A DNA stretch of 64,000 bases from G965229615 sp965229615 (GTDB lineage: Bacteria > Pseudomonadota > Alphaproteobacteria > Rickettsiales > Midichloriaceae): NCBI GenBank assembly GCA_965229615.1, contig OZ245890.1, forward strand, positions 124,001 to 188,000. Reading direction: 5' to 3'. Positions 1 through 8,904 of this stretch are shown here, one piece after another. The notes beneath the pieces are model-generated. The model worked only from the letters and a program-made list of their open reading frames with translations, was not told the origin of the DNA and made no database searches. Within the stretch, counting starts at the first letter, position 1, and each line of letters begins with the position of its first letter. Made by a program: the position numbers and the translations under genes.

Positions 1-1
1 C

Positions 2-745
2 GTAGGGGAAAATCCAGCAAGTCACACCTATGTAAAAATAAAAACAAAAAGAGCAAAAGAAGTAGGTATAGCTACAGCAGTATATCAATATGATGCTGAT
101 ATTACAACAGAAACCCTGCAAGCTGTACTATTACAGCTCAATCATGATCCAAAAACACATGGTATATTGGTGCAGATGCCATTGCCAAAACACATTGACA
201 GTCAAGTTATCCTGAGCACCGTAGCGCCACAAAAGGATGTAGATGGATTTTCTCCGATTAACATTGGCAATTTGTATTATAACAATCCATCTTTCATACC
301 ATGTACCCCACTGGGCATAATGCATCTCATCAGAAGTGTGCATCAAGATATATCTGGTTTAAATGCAGTAGTGCTTGGAAGATCATTAATTGTTGGTAGG
401 CCAACGGCCGAACTTTTATTACAAGCAAATTGTACAGTAACAATACTACATTCACGTTCGCGAGATATAGCTGCCTGTTGTGCTAGGGGTAATATTGTTG
501 TCGCTGCAGTTGGTATACCGCATATTGTTAAACGCGATTGGATAATGCCAGGAGCAACAGTTATAGATGTTGGCATCAATAAAATTCATACTACTACGGG
601 AACAAAGATAGTTGGAGATGTTGATTTCGAAAATGTTGTAAATGTTGCTGGGCATATAACACCTGTGCCTGGTGGTGTTGGTCCAATGACTGTTGCGTAT
701 ATGCTTGCAAATACGTTAAAAGCAGCACAACTTTCAGTATTATGA
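2..745 (+). CDS. folD: FolD bifunctional methylenetetrahydrofolate dehydrogenase/cyclohydrolase (5' end outside window)
   Basis: Cytosolic one-carbon enzyme that interconverts 5,10-methylene-, methenyl- and 10-formyl-THF with NADP. The frame is already open at base 2, so the start lies upstream. Visible family motifs are ENPASHTYVKIK (the YVxxK motif with the catalytic Lys), GILVQMPLP, DVDGF, GRSLIVGRP in the nucleotide-binding domain, and the C-terminal PVPGGVGPMT signature. The stop at 743-745 lies one base from the end of the convergent gene at 747. About 248 codons are present of the usual 280-300, so only the N-terminus is missing. Nothing suggests decay. Confidence 0.97.
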   Translation, partial: VGENPASHTYVKIKTKRAKEVGIATAVYQYDADITTETLQAVLLQLNHDPKTHGILVQMPLPKHIDSQVILSTVAPQKDVDGFSPINIGNLYYNNPSFIPCTPLGIMHLIRSVHQDISGLNAVVLGRSLIVGRPTAELLLQANCTVTILHSRSRDIAACCARGNIVVAAVGIPHIVKRDWIMPGATVIDVGINKIHTTTGTKIVGDVDFENVVNVAGHITPVPGGVGPMTVAYMLANTLKAAQLSVL

Positions 746-746
746 A

Positions 747-1865
747 TCAAGTCATTATTCTAATTGCTGGCGATTTTGCCTTTTGACTATGTTTTCCATG
801 TTGTTGTTTCAATTGTTGTATTTTTTCAGCATCTCTCAGCAAACATTTGAAGACTATATTAATATCATTGGATGTTGTGAGTTTTTGTTTGAAATTCTCA
901 AGTATCATACCGGTACTTGGTTTTAGTATTTCAAGATGCTCTGGTGGTAATTTATATCCACATTTTATATTGTCGATTTTATCCTGTAGTTTATTTTTAA
1001 TTTCATTGTGTTGTGCATCATTGCTGTGTGATGTATGTGTCATATGGTGTTCCATAGCCAATTCGAGCAAGCCATGTATTAGATATAATCCAGTATCATA
1101 ACATTCATGTTTGGTGGTGAAATCCAATATGTGATTGCTAAAATCATCAACCGTTGCCACCTTTATAATATCAACCAATACCGTTTCAATGGCCAGTGTA
1201 GTATTCACTAGGCTTTGTAAGAGAGTGTTATCATCAGGCTGCAACAAATCATGATAAGCTGTATGTTCTTTATTATATTCATATTGCATCGATTTCACTC
1301 TATCCATTCTAGCTGCAAGTTCTCGATCTTTTTGCTCTAATATGTTACGCATTGCCTTTAGATACTCCGACACTGCGGTGTTAGCGATATAACTCATCAT
1401 AGCTTCCAATTCGGCATGAGATACAATAAAACTATGCATTATTGACTCCAATGATGCTGCAGCTACATAGTTGGTTTCTCTATGTTGTTTGTTATCTGAT
1501 GTCTGCTGCTTGGTATTATCTTGCTTATTATTTTGATTTGTAATACCACTTTGCACAACGGTATTTTTATTTTCTTTGATATCATCTATTGCTTGAGTGT
1601 GTAGCTGTTTACTGTCATACTGCTTATCAAGCATAGCACTCTTCGAGTGTTGTTGTAATCCCTCATGTTCCTTCACATTATATTTCTTCATCGCAATCAA
1701 AAGGTCAGCACCTTTTTCAGCTGCTCGCTTAATTTCTACCTTATTTGCAGCATTCATACCAAGAAGCTTATGATTAATTAACTTATCAGTTGTTCCCTGT
1801 ACAATACTGTTCAGGGGTTTTATAGGATATTTTTGATGCATTGATGATTTTGACAGAAATTTCAT
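747..1865 (-). CDS. Hypothetical protein with Gln/Asn-rich linker and helical C-terminal half
   Basis: A 372-residue protein, not recognised. It starts with ATG at 1865. Residues about 100-130 form a low-complexity N/Q/K/T-rich linker. The remainder is charged and probably helical, with a coiled-coil-like stretch around residues 175-205 (EQKDRELAARMDRVKSM). No signal peptide or membrane segment is visible. It lies 66 bases downstream of the gene at 1932-3362 on the same strand, so co-transcription is plausible, and it converges on folD. An effector or a lineage-specific protein is possible, but the sequence does not show it. Confidence 0.7.
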   Translation of the reverse strand: MKFLSKSSMHQKYPIKPLNSIVQGTTDKLINHKLLGMNAANKVEIKRAAEKGADLLIAMKKYNVKEHEGLQQHSKSAMLDKQYDSKQLHTQAIDDIKENKNTVVQSGITNQNNKQDNTKQQTSDNKQHRETNYVAAASLESIMHSFIVSHAELEAMMSYIANTAVSEYLKAMRNILEQKDRELAARMDRVKSMQYEYNKEHTAYHDLLQPDDNTLLQSLVNTTLAIETVLVDIIKVATVDDFSNHILDFTTKHECYDTGLYLIHGLLELAMEHHMTHTSHSNDAQHNEIKNKLQDKIDNIKCGYKLPPEHLEILKPSTGMILENFKQKLTTSNDINIVFKCLLRDAEKIQQLKQQHGKHSQKAKSPAIRIMT

Positions 1866-1931
1866 TCGGCATTGCCACTATATATCATATCATATATATA
1901 ATGACTGCAAAACAACAATATACACCACTCT

Positions 1932-3362
1932 TTAAAGAAGACTAGCAAGCACTTTACTATACTTAGAATCATATCTTTGTATCATTGGAACATCCTTTTT
2001 AATAATTCTCTTCACTTTTTCTAGCATGAAGTTACTATGCTGTACTACAGCCTCTTGAAATAAATACCAATTTTTATTCTTATAGTTGCCTTGCCACTCA
2101 AAAATATTTTGATTGTCGAATAACATATTACAGAGCTTCCGCTTAAGCTTACTAAGCGAAGCATTATCACTGTCTTGCTTTTCGCAACCGTAATATGCAC
2201 TGCCACTATCACTCAATCCGGTGTTTAATACTGTATCAGACGCTTCATACCAAAGTGTTTTTTTATTGCAATTGATAGCATTATCATTACTTACAACTGC
2301 AGCTAGTTGTACTGCACTGTTAAACCAATGCAACTTATCATATTTCTGTATTTTATACTTGCTATTATATAGTGCTTCAACCATAGAGTTTGCTACTTGA
2401 ACGTATGCGTCTATTCTCTGCGTTTTATTTGTACCAAGAACCTTCAGCATAAGTTTATTATATTGATGAAAACCAATGTAATCACGCATAAAATCCTTGT
2501 TCTTATTTAGCTGTAACGATCTGATTGCATCAAATTGTCCTGAGAAAATTGCCTGAAGAATCTTTTTTAATATTTGCCACTGCTTTCTTGGATCCTTTAT
2601 TACATGTGATAAAAGTTGTTGCTTGGCATATTTCACATACATTATGAAAAGGTATTCTGCAGCAGATAAAATCCTTTCATTATTATTGATTTGCATTTCT
2701 TTCAGCCTGTAATCATACCAAACACCATTCACTGTATCTGGTAAATGCAAGACATCCATGTGCCCTATGCATGGTATGTTAATTGCTGTCAGAATTGATG
2801 ATGTATTGTACCTATAGCAGTATTGTTTTCTGCTATTTTCATCATTAGTTGATGTGTCACTGTATGTGCTATGACTTGCTGACAATAGATTCTCATTAGT
2901 ACGATATGCATATACGCAATTATAGCAATCTTTCAGACCAGTAAAATTCTGGTGTGCCCATGTGTCAACAAAAGCATGTGAAGCTATACCTATCCAATGT
3001 GGATTATTGCTGTATAGTGCTTCACGTAACATCTTCTTGGCTAATTTGCTATTTGGAATTGTTGCAGTATATCTGCACTCACCATCACGTCTCAGCACGG
3101 AAGACTTAATCACATTATCTCCTGGTATAAAATGGAATATTGGATACATTTTTACTGTTTCATCAACCTCCATTGATGTGTTGAAAGACTGTGTAACAAT
3201 ATTATGGTATACAGTACTACTACTATTGGATGTGATGCTATAGTGATCTGTATTATCATCAACATACTGTGCACTGTATGCTATTTTTTCTGCAACATCA
3301 GGTAAAAACCCAGCATTGAGCGCTACAAGATAGTTAATATAGTAATGAAACTCGATGTCCAT
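1932..3362 (-). CDS. DUF6765-like protein with possible HxxxDxxxxH metal motif
   Basis: About 476 residues. The frame also allows a TTG start at 3380, but the ATG at 3362 gives MDIEFHYYINYLVALNAGF, which matches my recollection of how DUF6765 proteins begin, so I prefer it. The next block, EKIAYSAQYVDDNTDH, also fits that family. A segment ASHAFVDTWAHQNF at about residue 146 has His-x3-Asp-x4-His spacing like zinc-dependent phospholipase C-type folds. Both the family assignment and any metal-dependent hydrolase role are inference. No signal peptide is visible. It may be co-transcribed with the downstream hypothetical gene. Confidence 0.6.
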   Translation of the reverse strand: MDIEFHYYINYLVALNAGFLPDVAEKIAYSAQYVDDNTDHYSITSNSSSTVYHNIVTQSFNTSMEVDETVKMYPIFHFIPGDNVIKSSVLRRDGECRYTATIPNSKLAKKMLREALYSNNPHWIGIASHAFVDTWAHQNFTGLKDCYNCVYAYRTNENLLSASHSTYSDTSTNDENSRKQYCYRYNTSSILTAINIPCIGHMDVLHLPDTVNGVWYDYRLKEMQINNNERILSAAEYLFIMYVKYAKQQLLSHVIKDPRKQWQILKKILQAIFSGQFDAIRSLQLNKNKDFMRDYIGFHQYNKLMLKVLGTNKTQRIDAYVQVANSMVEALYNSKYKIQKYDKLHWFNSAVQLAAVVSNDNAINCNKKTLWYEASDTVLNTGLSDSGSAYYGCEKQDSDNASLSKLKRKLCNMLFDNQNIFEWQGNYKNKNWYLFQEAVVQHSNFMLEKVKRIIKKDVPMIQRYDSKYSKVLASLL

Positions 3363-3509
3363 ATATGATAGTTGTTGCAAGTCTTGTATTGCTACCTTAC
3401 ACTCTCATTTTCTCTTATAATACCTACATATGGAAGTACATATTTATAAAATATTGTAAAAACAACATAGCTATTATAAATGCAAGTACGATATCAGACT
3501 ACATATATT

Positions 3510-4088
3510 CTATATACAGCTATCGAGTAACAACATATATTTTATTGTATTGCCAAATATGAATTTTGGTGTTGATGTATCATTTGTCAGAGAAAAAATA
3601 CTCGCATTAGTTGTTTCAAATTTAGCTACACTATAGGGTTTATAGCGGTTATTTTTTTCATGATAGCATTGTTTTAATATGACTCCTATTCCGTTACTCT
3701 TTTCTCCCAACTTGATAGTAGATGGTTGCTTACCACCACTGCTTAAGTTCAACAAAATAACTCTTGCATTGCTTTTCAATTCGAAGGTTTTTTCTTGTTT
3801 ATATGATATTGATGGTACTATGGTGGCATGTGCGTCGATTTCTATCGCATCCTCTTGTGTACTTTCGTTGGTGTCTATGATATTAAAGATTGATTCTGTG
3901 TTGCTAGCTTCATCTTGTGTGATACTATCTTGTTCTGCTATATCTACAACTTTGTTATTAAATGGCGAAGCATATGCTATGTCCATGGCAAAATATATGT
4001 GTAGGTAAAAAATAAAGACGACTAGCATGCTCTGTGAAACTTTCAATTTATATGAGTTTGATCTAAAATCAGCTACTATATTTAACAT
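3510..4088 (-). CDS. Secreted DUF2155-like protein
   Basis: 192 residues starting at ATG 4088. A hydrophobic segment (MLVVFIFYLHIYFAMDIAYA, residues 21-40) looks like a signal peptide preceded by a long basic N-region. After an acidic, Ser/Thr-rich linker, the C-terminal half (ARVILLNL..., GVILKQCYHEKN, then a terminal LLLDSC) resembles alphaproteobacterial DUF2155 proteins, which carry a conserved RACY-type Cys and a C-terminal Cys. The two Cys could form a periplasmic disulfide, and a DsbB homologue is encoded nearby. Divergent from tmk. The family call is moderate; expression and function are unknown. Confidence 0.5.
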   Translation of the reverse strand: MLNIVADFRSNSYKLKVSQSMLVVFIFYLHIYFAMDIAYASPFNNKVVDIAEQDSITQDEASNTESIFNIIDTNESTQEDAIEIDAHATIVPSISYKQEKTFELKSNARVILLNLSSGGKQPSTIKLGEKSNGIGVILKQCYHEKNNRYKPYSVAKFETTNASIFSLTNDTSTPKFIFGNTIKYMLLLDSCI

Positions 4089-4212
4089 TCTAACGTGAAA
4101 TACCTATTGTAGACCTTGTAAAATTTTTGTGGTAAGACAAATTTAAATTATTTATGTATCATTTCAAATGATACCATTGCAATATATACCTTCTATAATC
4201 ACTAAATTTAGT

Positions 4213-4830
4213 ATGGCATTTATATCAATAGAAGGCTGTGAGGCAAGTGGAAAATCGACCCAATCAGTGATTTTACAACAATTGCTCATCGCAAAAAATA
4301 TAGATACTATTATGACCAAGGAGCCAGGTGGCACACCACTTGCGAATCGAATTCGTGATATGGTCCTATCTAATGAAATTAAAGATATTTTAACAGAATT
4401 TTTGCTGTTGAGTGCTGCAAGAAGAGATCATATACTAACGATTAAGGAACATCTCGAACAAGGCAAATGGGTTATCACAGACCGCTTCAGTGACTCTTCA
4501 ATTGCTTATCAAGGGTATGCTAAGGGATTGGATATCGATATGATAACATCTCTTACAAATATTATTACTGATGGCATAATGCCAGATCTTACAATATTGC
4601 TGGATGTTAGTATTGATGTAATGCAGAAAAGATTAGTGTTGAGTGAGAGGCATCATAATTTCTATGATGATAAGGATATACAGTTTCATAAAATGGTGAA
4701 GGATGCTTTTATATATCTTGCGAAAATGCATCCTGAGCGTATAGTGATTATTGATGCAGATGATGATATAGACATGGTTACTGGTTACATAAAAAGCATT
4801 ATGCTGAAGCGTTTTGGCGTTACTTTATAA
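4213..4830 (+). CDS. tmk: Thymidylate kinase
   Basis: Phosphorylates dTMP to dTDP with ATP in the cytosol. P-loop EGCEASGKST lies at residues 6-15 from the ATG at 4213, followed by TKEPGGTPLA (the DRx/EPGGT region), LLLSAARRDH, and DRFSDSSIAYQG, which contains the catalytic and dTMP-binding Arg. An in-frame ATG at 4168 would add 15 residues. I prefer 4213 because the family starts only a few residues before the P-loop. Length (205 aa) is normal. The gene is followed directly by pgsA and probably co-transcribed with it. Confidence 0.96.
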   Translation: MAFISIEGCEASGKSTQSVILQQLLIAKNIDTIMTKEPGGTPLANRIRDMVLSNEIKDILTEFLLLSAARRDHILTIKEHLEQGKWVITDRFSDSSIAYQGYAKGLDIDMITSLTNIITDGIMPDLTILLDVSIDVMQKRLVLSERHHNFYDDKDIQFHKMVKDAFIYLAKMHPERIVIIDADDDIDMVTGYIKSIMLKRFGVTL

Positions 4831-4858
4831 TATAAAAATAATCTTACTTGTTACTATA

Positions 4859-5422
4859 ATGATACAAATTAAAAAAATGATGAAAAATATACCAAATGCA
4901 CTTACGATATTGAGGATTGCGTTAATACCGGTATTGGTTATGTCATTTTATTTGGAAAGTAGAGCTTCTCACTACGTTTCAACAGGTATTTTTATATTTG
5001 CAAGCATTACAGATTATATTGATGGTTTGTTAGCTAGATATTGGAAGGTGCAGTCTAACTTCGGTCGTATGCTTGATCCAATTGCCGATAAAATGTTGGT
5101 TGTTTCGACTCTAGTAATGTTGGTTGAGCAAAAGATTGCACAAGTAATACCAATAATAGCAATATTATGCCGTGAAATATTTGTATCAGGCATGCGAGAA
5201 TATATGGCTTCAAAACAGAAAGCAATGCCAGTACGATTCATAGGCAAGATTAAGACAGCAATACAGATGACTGCTATAATAATACTGCTTCTCGGTGAGG
5301 ATAATCTACCATTTGCAAATATTAATGTTATTGGACAAATTTGTTTGTGGGTTGCTGCTGCGCTCACAATAATTTCAGGATATATTTATTGTAAGGTAAA
5401 TATCAAACATATACGTGATTAG
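4859..5422 (+). CDS. pgsA: CDP-diacylglycerol-glycerol-3-phosphate 3-phosphatidyltransferase (PgsA-like)
   Basis: Integral membrane enzyme making phosphatidylglycerol phosphate. The CDP-alcohol phosphotransferase motif is complete: D52, D55-G56, A59-R60, G69, D73, D77 (DYIDGLLAR then GRMLDPIAD). Several hydrophobic helices follow. The open frame reaches back to a TTG at 4814 that overlaps tmk, but ATG 4859 or 4877 (MMKNIPNALTILRI) fits the family better. The TAG stop overlaps the end of convergent nusB by two bases. PgsA is more likely than a related cardiolipin or PC synthase because of length and the NIPNALTILRI opening. Confidence 0.92.
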   Translation: MIQIKKMMKNIPNALTILRIALIPVLVMSFYLESRASHYVSTGIFIFASITDYIDGLLARYWKVQSNFGRMLDPIADKMLVVSTLVMLVEQKIAQVIPIIAILCREIFVSGMREYMASKQKAMPVRFIGKIKTAIQMTAIIILLLGEDNLPFANINVIGQICLWVAAALTIISGYIYCKVNIKHIRD

Positions 5423-5850
5423 GTATTTTTCCATATATGATCCAATATGCCATTGATAAAACCAACCTCATCATCATGAGAAAAGCGTTGTGCTATACTT
5501 AAATAATCTCTAATTACATTCCCTATATTGTGTTTGCGTTCGCCAAAAGTAATTTCATATGTACCAACACGTAAAATTTCCAATACAACAGTTGGTAGTC
5601 TATCAATATTATTACTCCGCTGTAAGAAAGATGTAATATTACCATCTATGACGTCAAGATGTTGTAATATATCTTTTAAGACCACAATATCACTCACATC
5701 ATGAGCTTCACTATTCTTTTGTAAGTATTTACTCATTTGTGCTACAGACAAAATGAAGTCATCATCAGGCTGTCGTGTATGCTGAATATCTGTAGCGTAG
5801 AGTATCTGTGTTAATATGATTCTACGTCTAGTACTAAAGTTATATTTCAT
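5419..5850 (-). CDS. nusB: Transcription antitermination factor NusB
   Basis: 143 residues. All-helical RNA-binding protein that works with NusE at boxA during rRNA transcription. Typical features are the Arg-rich N-terminus (STRRRIILTQILYATDIQ), a middle block LEILRVGTYEI and the C-terminal FINGILDHIWK, which matches the family ending FVNGVLD. The ATG at 5850 overlaps the stop of upstream dsbB (ATGA), implying translational coupling. The 3' end overlaps pgsA tail to tail. Confidence 0.93.
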   Translation of the reverse strand: MKYNFSTRRRIILTQILYATDIQHTRQPDDDFILSVAQMSKYLQKNSEAHDVSDIVVLKDILQHLDVIDGNITSFLQRSNNIDRLPTVVLEILRVGTYEITFGERKHNIGNVIRDYLSIAQRFSHDDEVGFINGILDHIWKNT

Positions 5851-6455
5851 TGTAATTTTTTGTTATTATTCCAACGCAAAATCAGTAAGCTTACAGTACA
5901 TAGAAATAACATATAAATACCATTCCAGCCACTAAGTGAAATACCGAGAACCACCATTTGTGGTTTATCGCACGGTATTAAATCCTTATTTCGTATTGCT
6001 GATAGCAATGCCTGTGGTGATGTCAAGTTGAAAAAGTTTGTAGTGCATGGTGAATCGTATGATATCAGATTATTTTCGATCATAAGCTGAAAAACTGCAA
6101 TACTAACACCTCCCAACAAAATGAAAAGTGTTAATATCATACATAACATTGCATTTGCATCCATTGCGTTGGGATAGTCCCTTTCTTGCGTATTAATACA
6201 AGCCATCTTTGCCCATAATGCATATGTACCTGATCGTGTATTTGCTGTACCATACATCATTGGTGTGTTCGTTTTTATCAGAAGCAATACTGCGCCATTC
6301 AATATGATCACTGCGTAGTATACCATGCGTTGATATATACATAATCTACACGGTAATACTCCAAAATACTCCATTATATATGCTGCTACTAATGCTAATA
6401 CAGATAGAATGAGATTGACTACAATTGCAGCCTTATAACGATGCGTACGCGTCAT
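5847..6455 (-). CDS. dsbB: DsbB-type disulfide bond formation protein
   Basis: Inner-membrane quinone reductase that re-oxidises DsbA. About four hydrophobic helices. The first periplasmic pair is C36-x2-C39 in PCRLCIYQR, the hallmark CxLCxYQR. A second Cys pair sits in the loop (SPCTTNFF and IPCDKP), followed by the conserved SLSGWNGIYMLF ending. At 202 residues it is slightly longer than E. coli DsbB because of an insertion between helices 2 and 3 (residues about 65-95). It overlaps nusB by four bases and lies 58 bases downstream of the hook gene. Confidence 0.92.
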   Translation of the reverse strand: MTRTHRYKAAIVVNLILSVLALVAAYIMEYFGVLPCRLCIYQRMVYYAVIILNGAVLLLIKTNTPMMYGTANTRSGTYALWAKMACINTQERDYPNAMDANAMLCMILTLFILLGGVSIAVFQLMIENNLISYDSPCTTNFFNLTSPQALLSAIRNKDLIPCDKPQMVVLGISLSGWNGIYMLFLCTVSLLILRWNNNKKLQ

Positions 6456-6513
6456 ATGATCTATATTTTTTTATTGCAAAGAAATGGCAGAGTTATACAA
6501 ACTGCCAATTGCA

Positions 6514-8775
6514 CTACATTTCTTTTAGTAGGATATCAGTCAGTGATTGTTGTGCACTCAAAGCTTTAGCACTACCTGCATAACCTTGTTTACTCTGCAT
6601 GATTGCTGTTAGCTGTTCTGCCATATCAACATTCGAACCTTCTATATTACCTGACGCTATATTACCAACACCGTTGCTACCGGCATCAACTGCCTGCATT
6701 TGACCTGAAGCTGCTGTCGTTGTAAAAATGTTGTTTCCAGAAGTGTCGAGTTTATTGTAGTTCTTGAACCTTGCTAGTGGTATTTTATACATATTAAGGC
6801 TTGAACCATTGTCATAGAGACCAACTAGCCGTCCGTCTGGTTCAATTGTAATACTAGATAACATACCAACAGGCCTGCCATCTGCAGAAATCGAACCAAA
6901 CATTTGTTTGTGTTCTGATTCCTTGAGCATATTGAGATTAAAGCTCACTTTTAATGGATCAACCCCACCACTTGGATTGATGGTGAGTGGCTGTGATGCA
7001 TCAGGAAGAGGTGGTTGGGGGTCATCAACTAGCGATCCAGTTGCATTGATAGGAGTACCTTGTGGTGAGAATAATGTTAACTTATATGCGCCAGTATTGT
7101 CCACTGCGATGCTCGCATTCACAGATGCTCCACTAACTCTATTTATAGCATTAACCAATTCAGCAAGGGATGAGAATTGATTGTCAGTTGTTGGTGCATC
7201 ACTATATGTGAACTGTTGACCATTTATATTGACATCACCATTTAGCTGTGCAAATGGATCTACGATTGATTCCTTACTTGTAACATTTGGTTGTACACTT
7301 GCTGCACTTCTAAAATATCCCTTTGTATCAAAAGTAAATTTTGTCACCTGTAGCAAACCATCATCTCTAGCTGGTGGGGTAAGATTACTTGGTGCTGTAT
7401 AAAGCTCTTGGATCCATCCATCCGACACCTTTTTTAAGGCAGCAGTGATAAATAACTGTCCACCTTTTGAGTTGTATAACACTGTGCTTTGAACCATATC
7501 TGGCGTTGCCCTGCCTAATGCCATGTTTGCACTACTGTTATATGGATCATACCCCACCCCTTCAACTGAACCAGCTTTCAATCCAAAGAATTGCAATGTA
7601 TTCCTTGTTGCATCTAGGTTATCAAGAGTAATGTTCGTATTATTTCTAGCTTCAACAACTATACTACTACTGTCACTGTTATTATTATCCTTACATGTTA
7701 CTACATCCTGAAAGTAAACTCTCAAACCGTCAGCAAGATTTTGCATCGATCCAAATCTTATTGTACCTTCTTGCACTGGCATGATGTTCTGATTTGACAA
7801 TCCTAGATCACTCGCAAGTGTTCCTGCTATATCAACAACTACTAAAGAGCCATTGTTTGTATCGCTTGGTGAAATAACGAGTTTTGATATATTACTACTG
7901 TCTGTTGTTACTGTTGCATTCAAACCTATTGTACTTAATCTAGTCTTTAAGTTATTCAATACATTGGTATCACTAGTACCTGGTGATGCTATCTCAGATC
8001 TTTTTATGGTTTTCCTCACACCATTGTATATCACATTCATTGTATCATCTTGTGCACCCGATGATGCTATAGAAGTAGCTGTGCTAAAATCCTTTGACTG
8101 CATGAAGCCACCAAACACACATTGTACTCTTGACGAATCAATGATGCCATTTTTCTCTTCTCTAATCGTTATTGCGAAGCCATCACCAAATTTCAAATTG
8201 TCATCAGTAATTAGATTGCCAGTAAATTTTGCTGTACTATCAACATTTGCAATTGCTGGTGATATGACAAGATTAGATTTACCTTTTGCTAAAATACCAG
8301 AATTCAGATTAAGTTCTAATTGCACATTGGTTGATGCTACAGCATCTGATGATGCATCGCTTATAACAATTGGACTCAAAGTGTGTAGGTCATATGGAGG
8401 TAATGTTCCATCTTTATTGTATTGCACTCCCATCAACAAGTACTGTCCAAGATATTCAAGCTGCCTATCTGCATTTGCTCTAAAAGAACCAGTAATGATA
8501 CTACCAGTACTACCACTGACCTTATCCCGTACAACAAACATACCTTTGTTGTTGTCTGTTGCAAGATCTGTAGCAATGCCTGTATAATTCAATGCACCTT
8601 TTGTATCCATATTCATGGCTTCATAACCATGTACGCCATTATCATTCTGTAATGTTGCAAGATCATAGTATGTGGCCTTGAAACCTGGAGTGTCATTATT
8701 TGCTAAATTATGAGCGAATTTTGCCATTTTGCTACGTTCCATACGCAAACCTGTGAGTGCAGCTGATGATGTCAT
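6514..8775 (-). CDS. flgE: Flagellar hook protein FlgE (long form)
   Basis: Builds the flagellar hook. The N-terminal rod/hook signature MTSSAALTGLRMERSKMAKF then AHNLANNDTPGFKATYYDL matches the NNxANxxTxGFK motif. The C-terminal D0 segment (NIEGSNVDMAEQLTAIMQ then QGYAGSAKAL) matches GxLExSNVDLxxELxxM. The frame is open to a GTG at 8892, but ATG 8775 gives the canonical start. At about 753 aa it is much longer than enteric FlgE (about 400), with a Ser/Thr/Asn-rich middle. The fold ends assign it to the FlgE/F/G group, and length favours FlgE. Confidence 0.88.
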   Translation of the reverse strand: MTSSAALTGLRMERSKMAKFAHNLANNDTPGFKATYYDLATLQNDNGVHGYEAMNMDTKGALNYTGIATDLATDNNKGMFVVRDKVSGSTGSIITGSFRANADRQLEYLGQYLLMGVQYNKDGTLPPYDLHTLSPIVISDASSDAVASTNVQLELNLNSGILAKGKSNLVISPAIANVDSTAKFTGNLITDDNLKFGDGFAITIREEKNGIIDSSRVQCVFGGFMQSKDFSTATSIASSGAQDDTMNVIYNGVRKTIKRSEIASPGTSDTNVLNNLKTRLSTIGLNATVTTDSSNISKLVISPSDTNNGSLVVVDIAGTLASDLGLSNQNIMPVQEGTIRFGSMQNLADGLRVYFQDVVTCKDNNNSDSSSIVVEARNNTNITLDNLDATRNTLQFFGLKAGSVEGVGYDPYNSSANMALGRATPDMVQSTVLYNSKGGQLFITAALKKVSDGWIQELYTAPSNLTPPARDDGLLQVTKFTFDTKGYFRSAASVQPNVTSKESIVDPFAQLNGDVNINGQQFTYSDAPTTDNQFSSLAELVNAINRVSGASVNASIAVDNTGAYKLTLFSPQGTPINATGSLVDDPQPPLPDASQPLTINPSGGVDPLKVSFNLNMLKESEHKQMFGSISADGRPVGMLSSITIEPDGRLVGLYDNGSSLNMYKIPLARFKNYNKLDTSGNNIFTTTAASGQMQAVDAGSNGVGNIASGNIEGSNVDMAEQLTAIMQSKQGYAGSAKALSAQQSLTDILLKEM

Positions 8776-8904
8776 ATTAATAAAATGAAATTTGCAATCA
8801 AACTTATATTCATCATTTATGTCATCATATGATGTAAATTGCAAGATTTTTTTGGCATATATTATTTCTTGCATGTGTGGTAGTGATGTCACTATGCATC
8901 ATCT

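Noticed and set aside
7853..8587. 244-codon plus-strand ORF
   Set aside because: Antisense shadow of the hook gene; no domain, and the sense frame has clear FlgE signatures.
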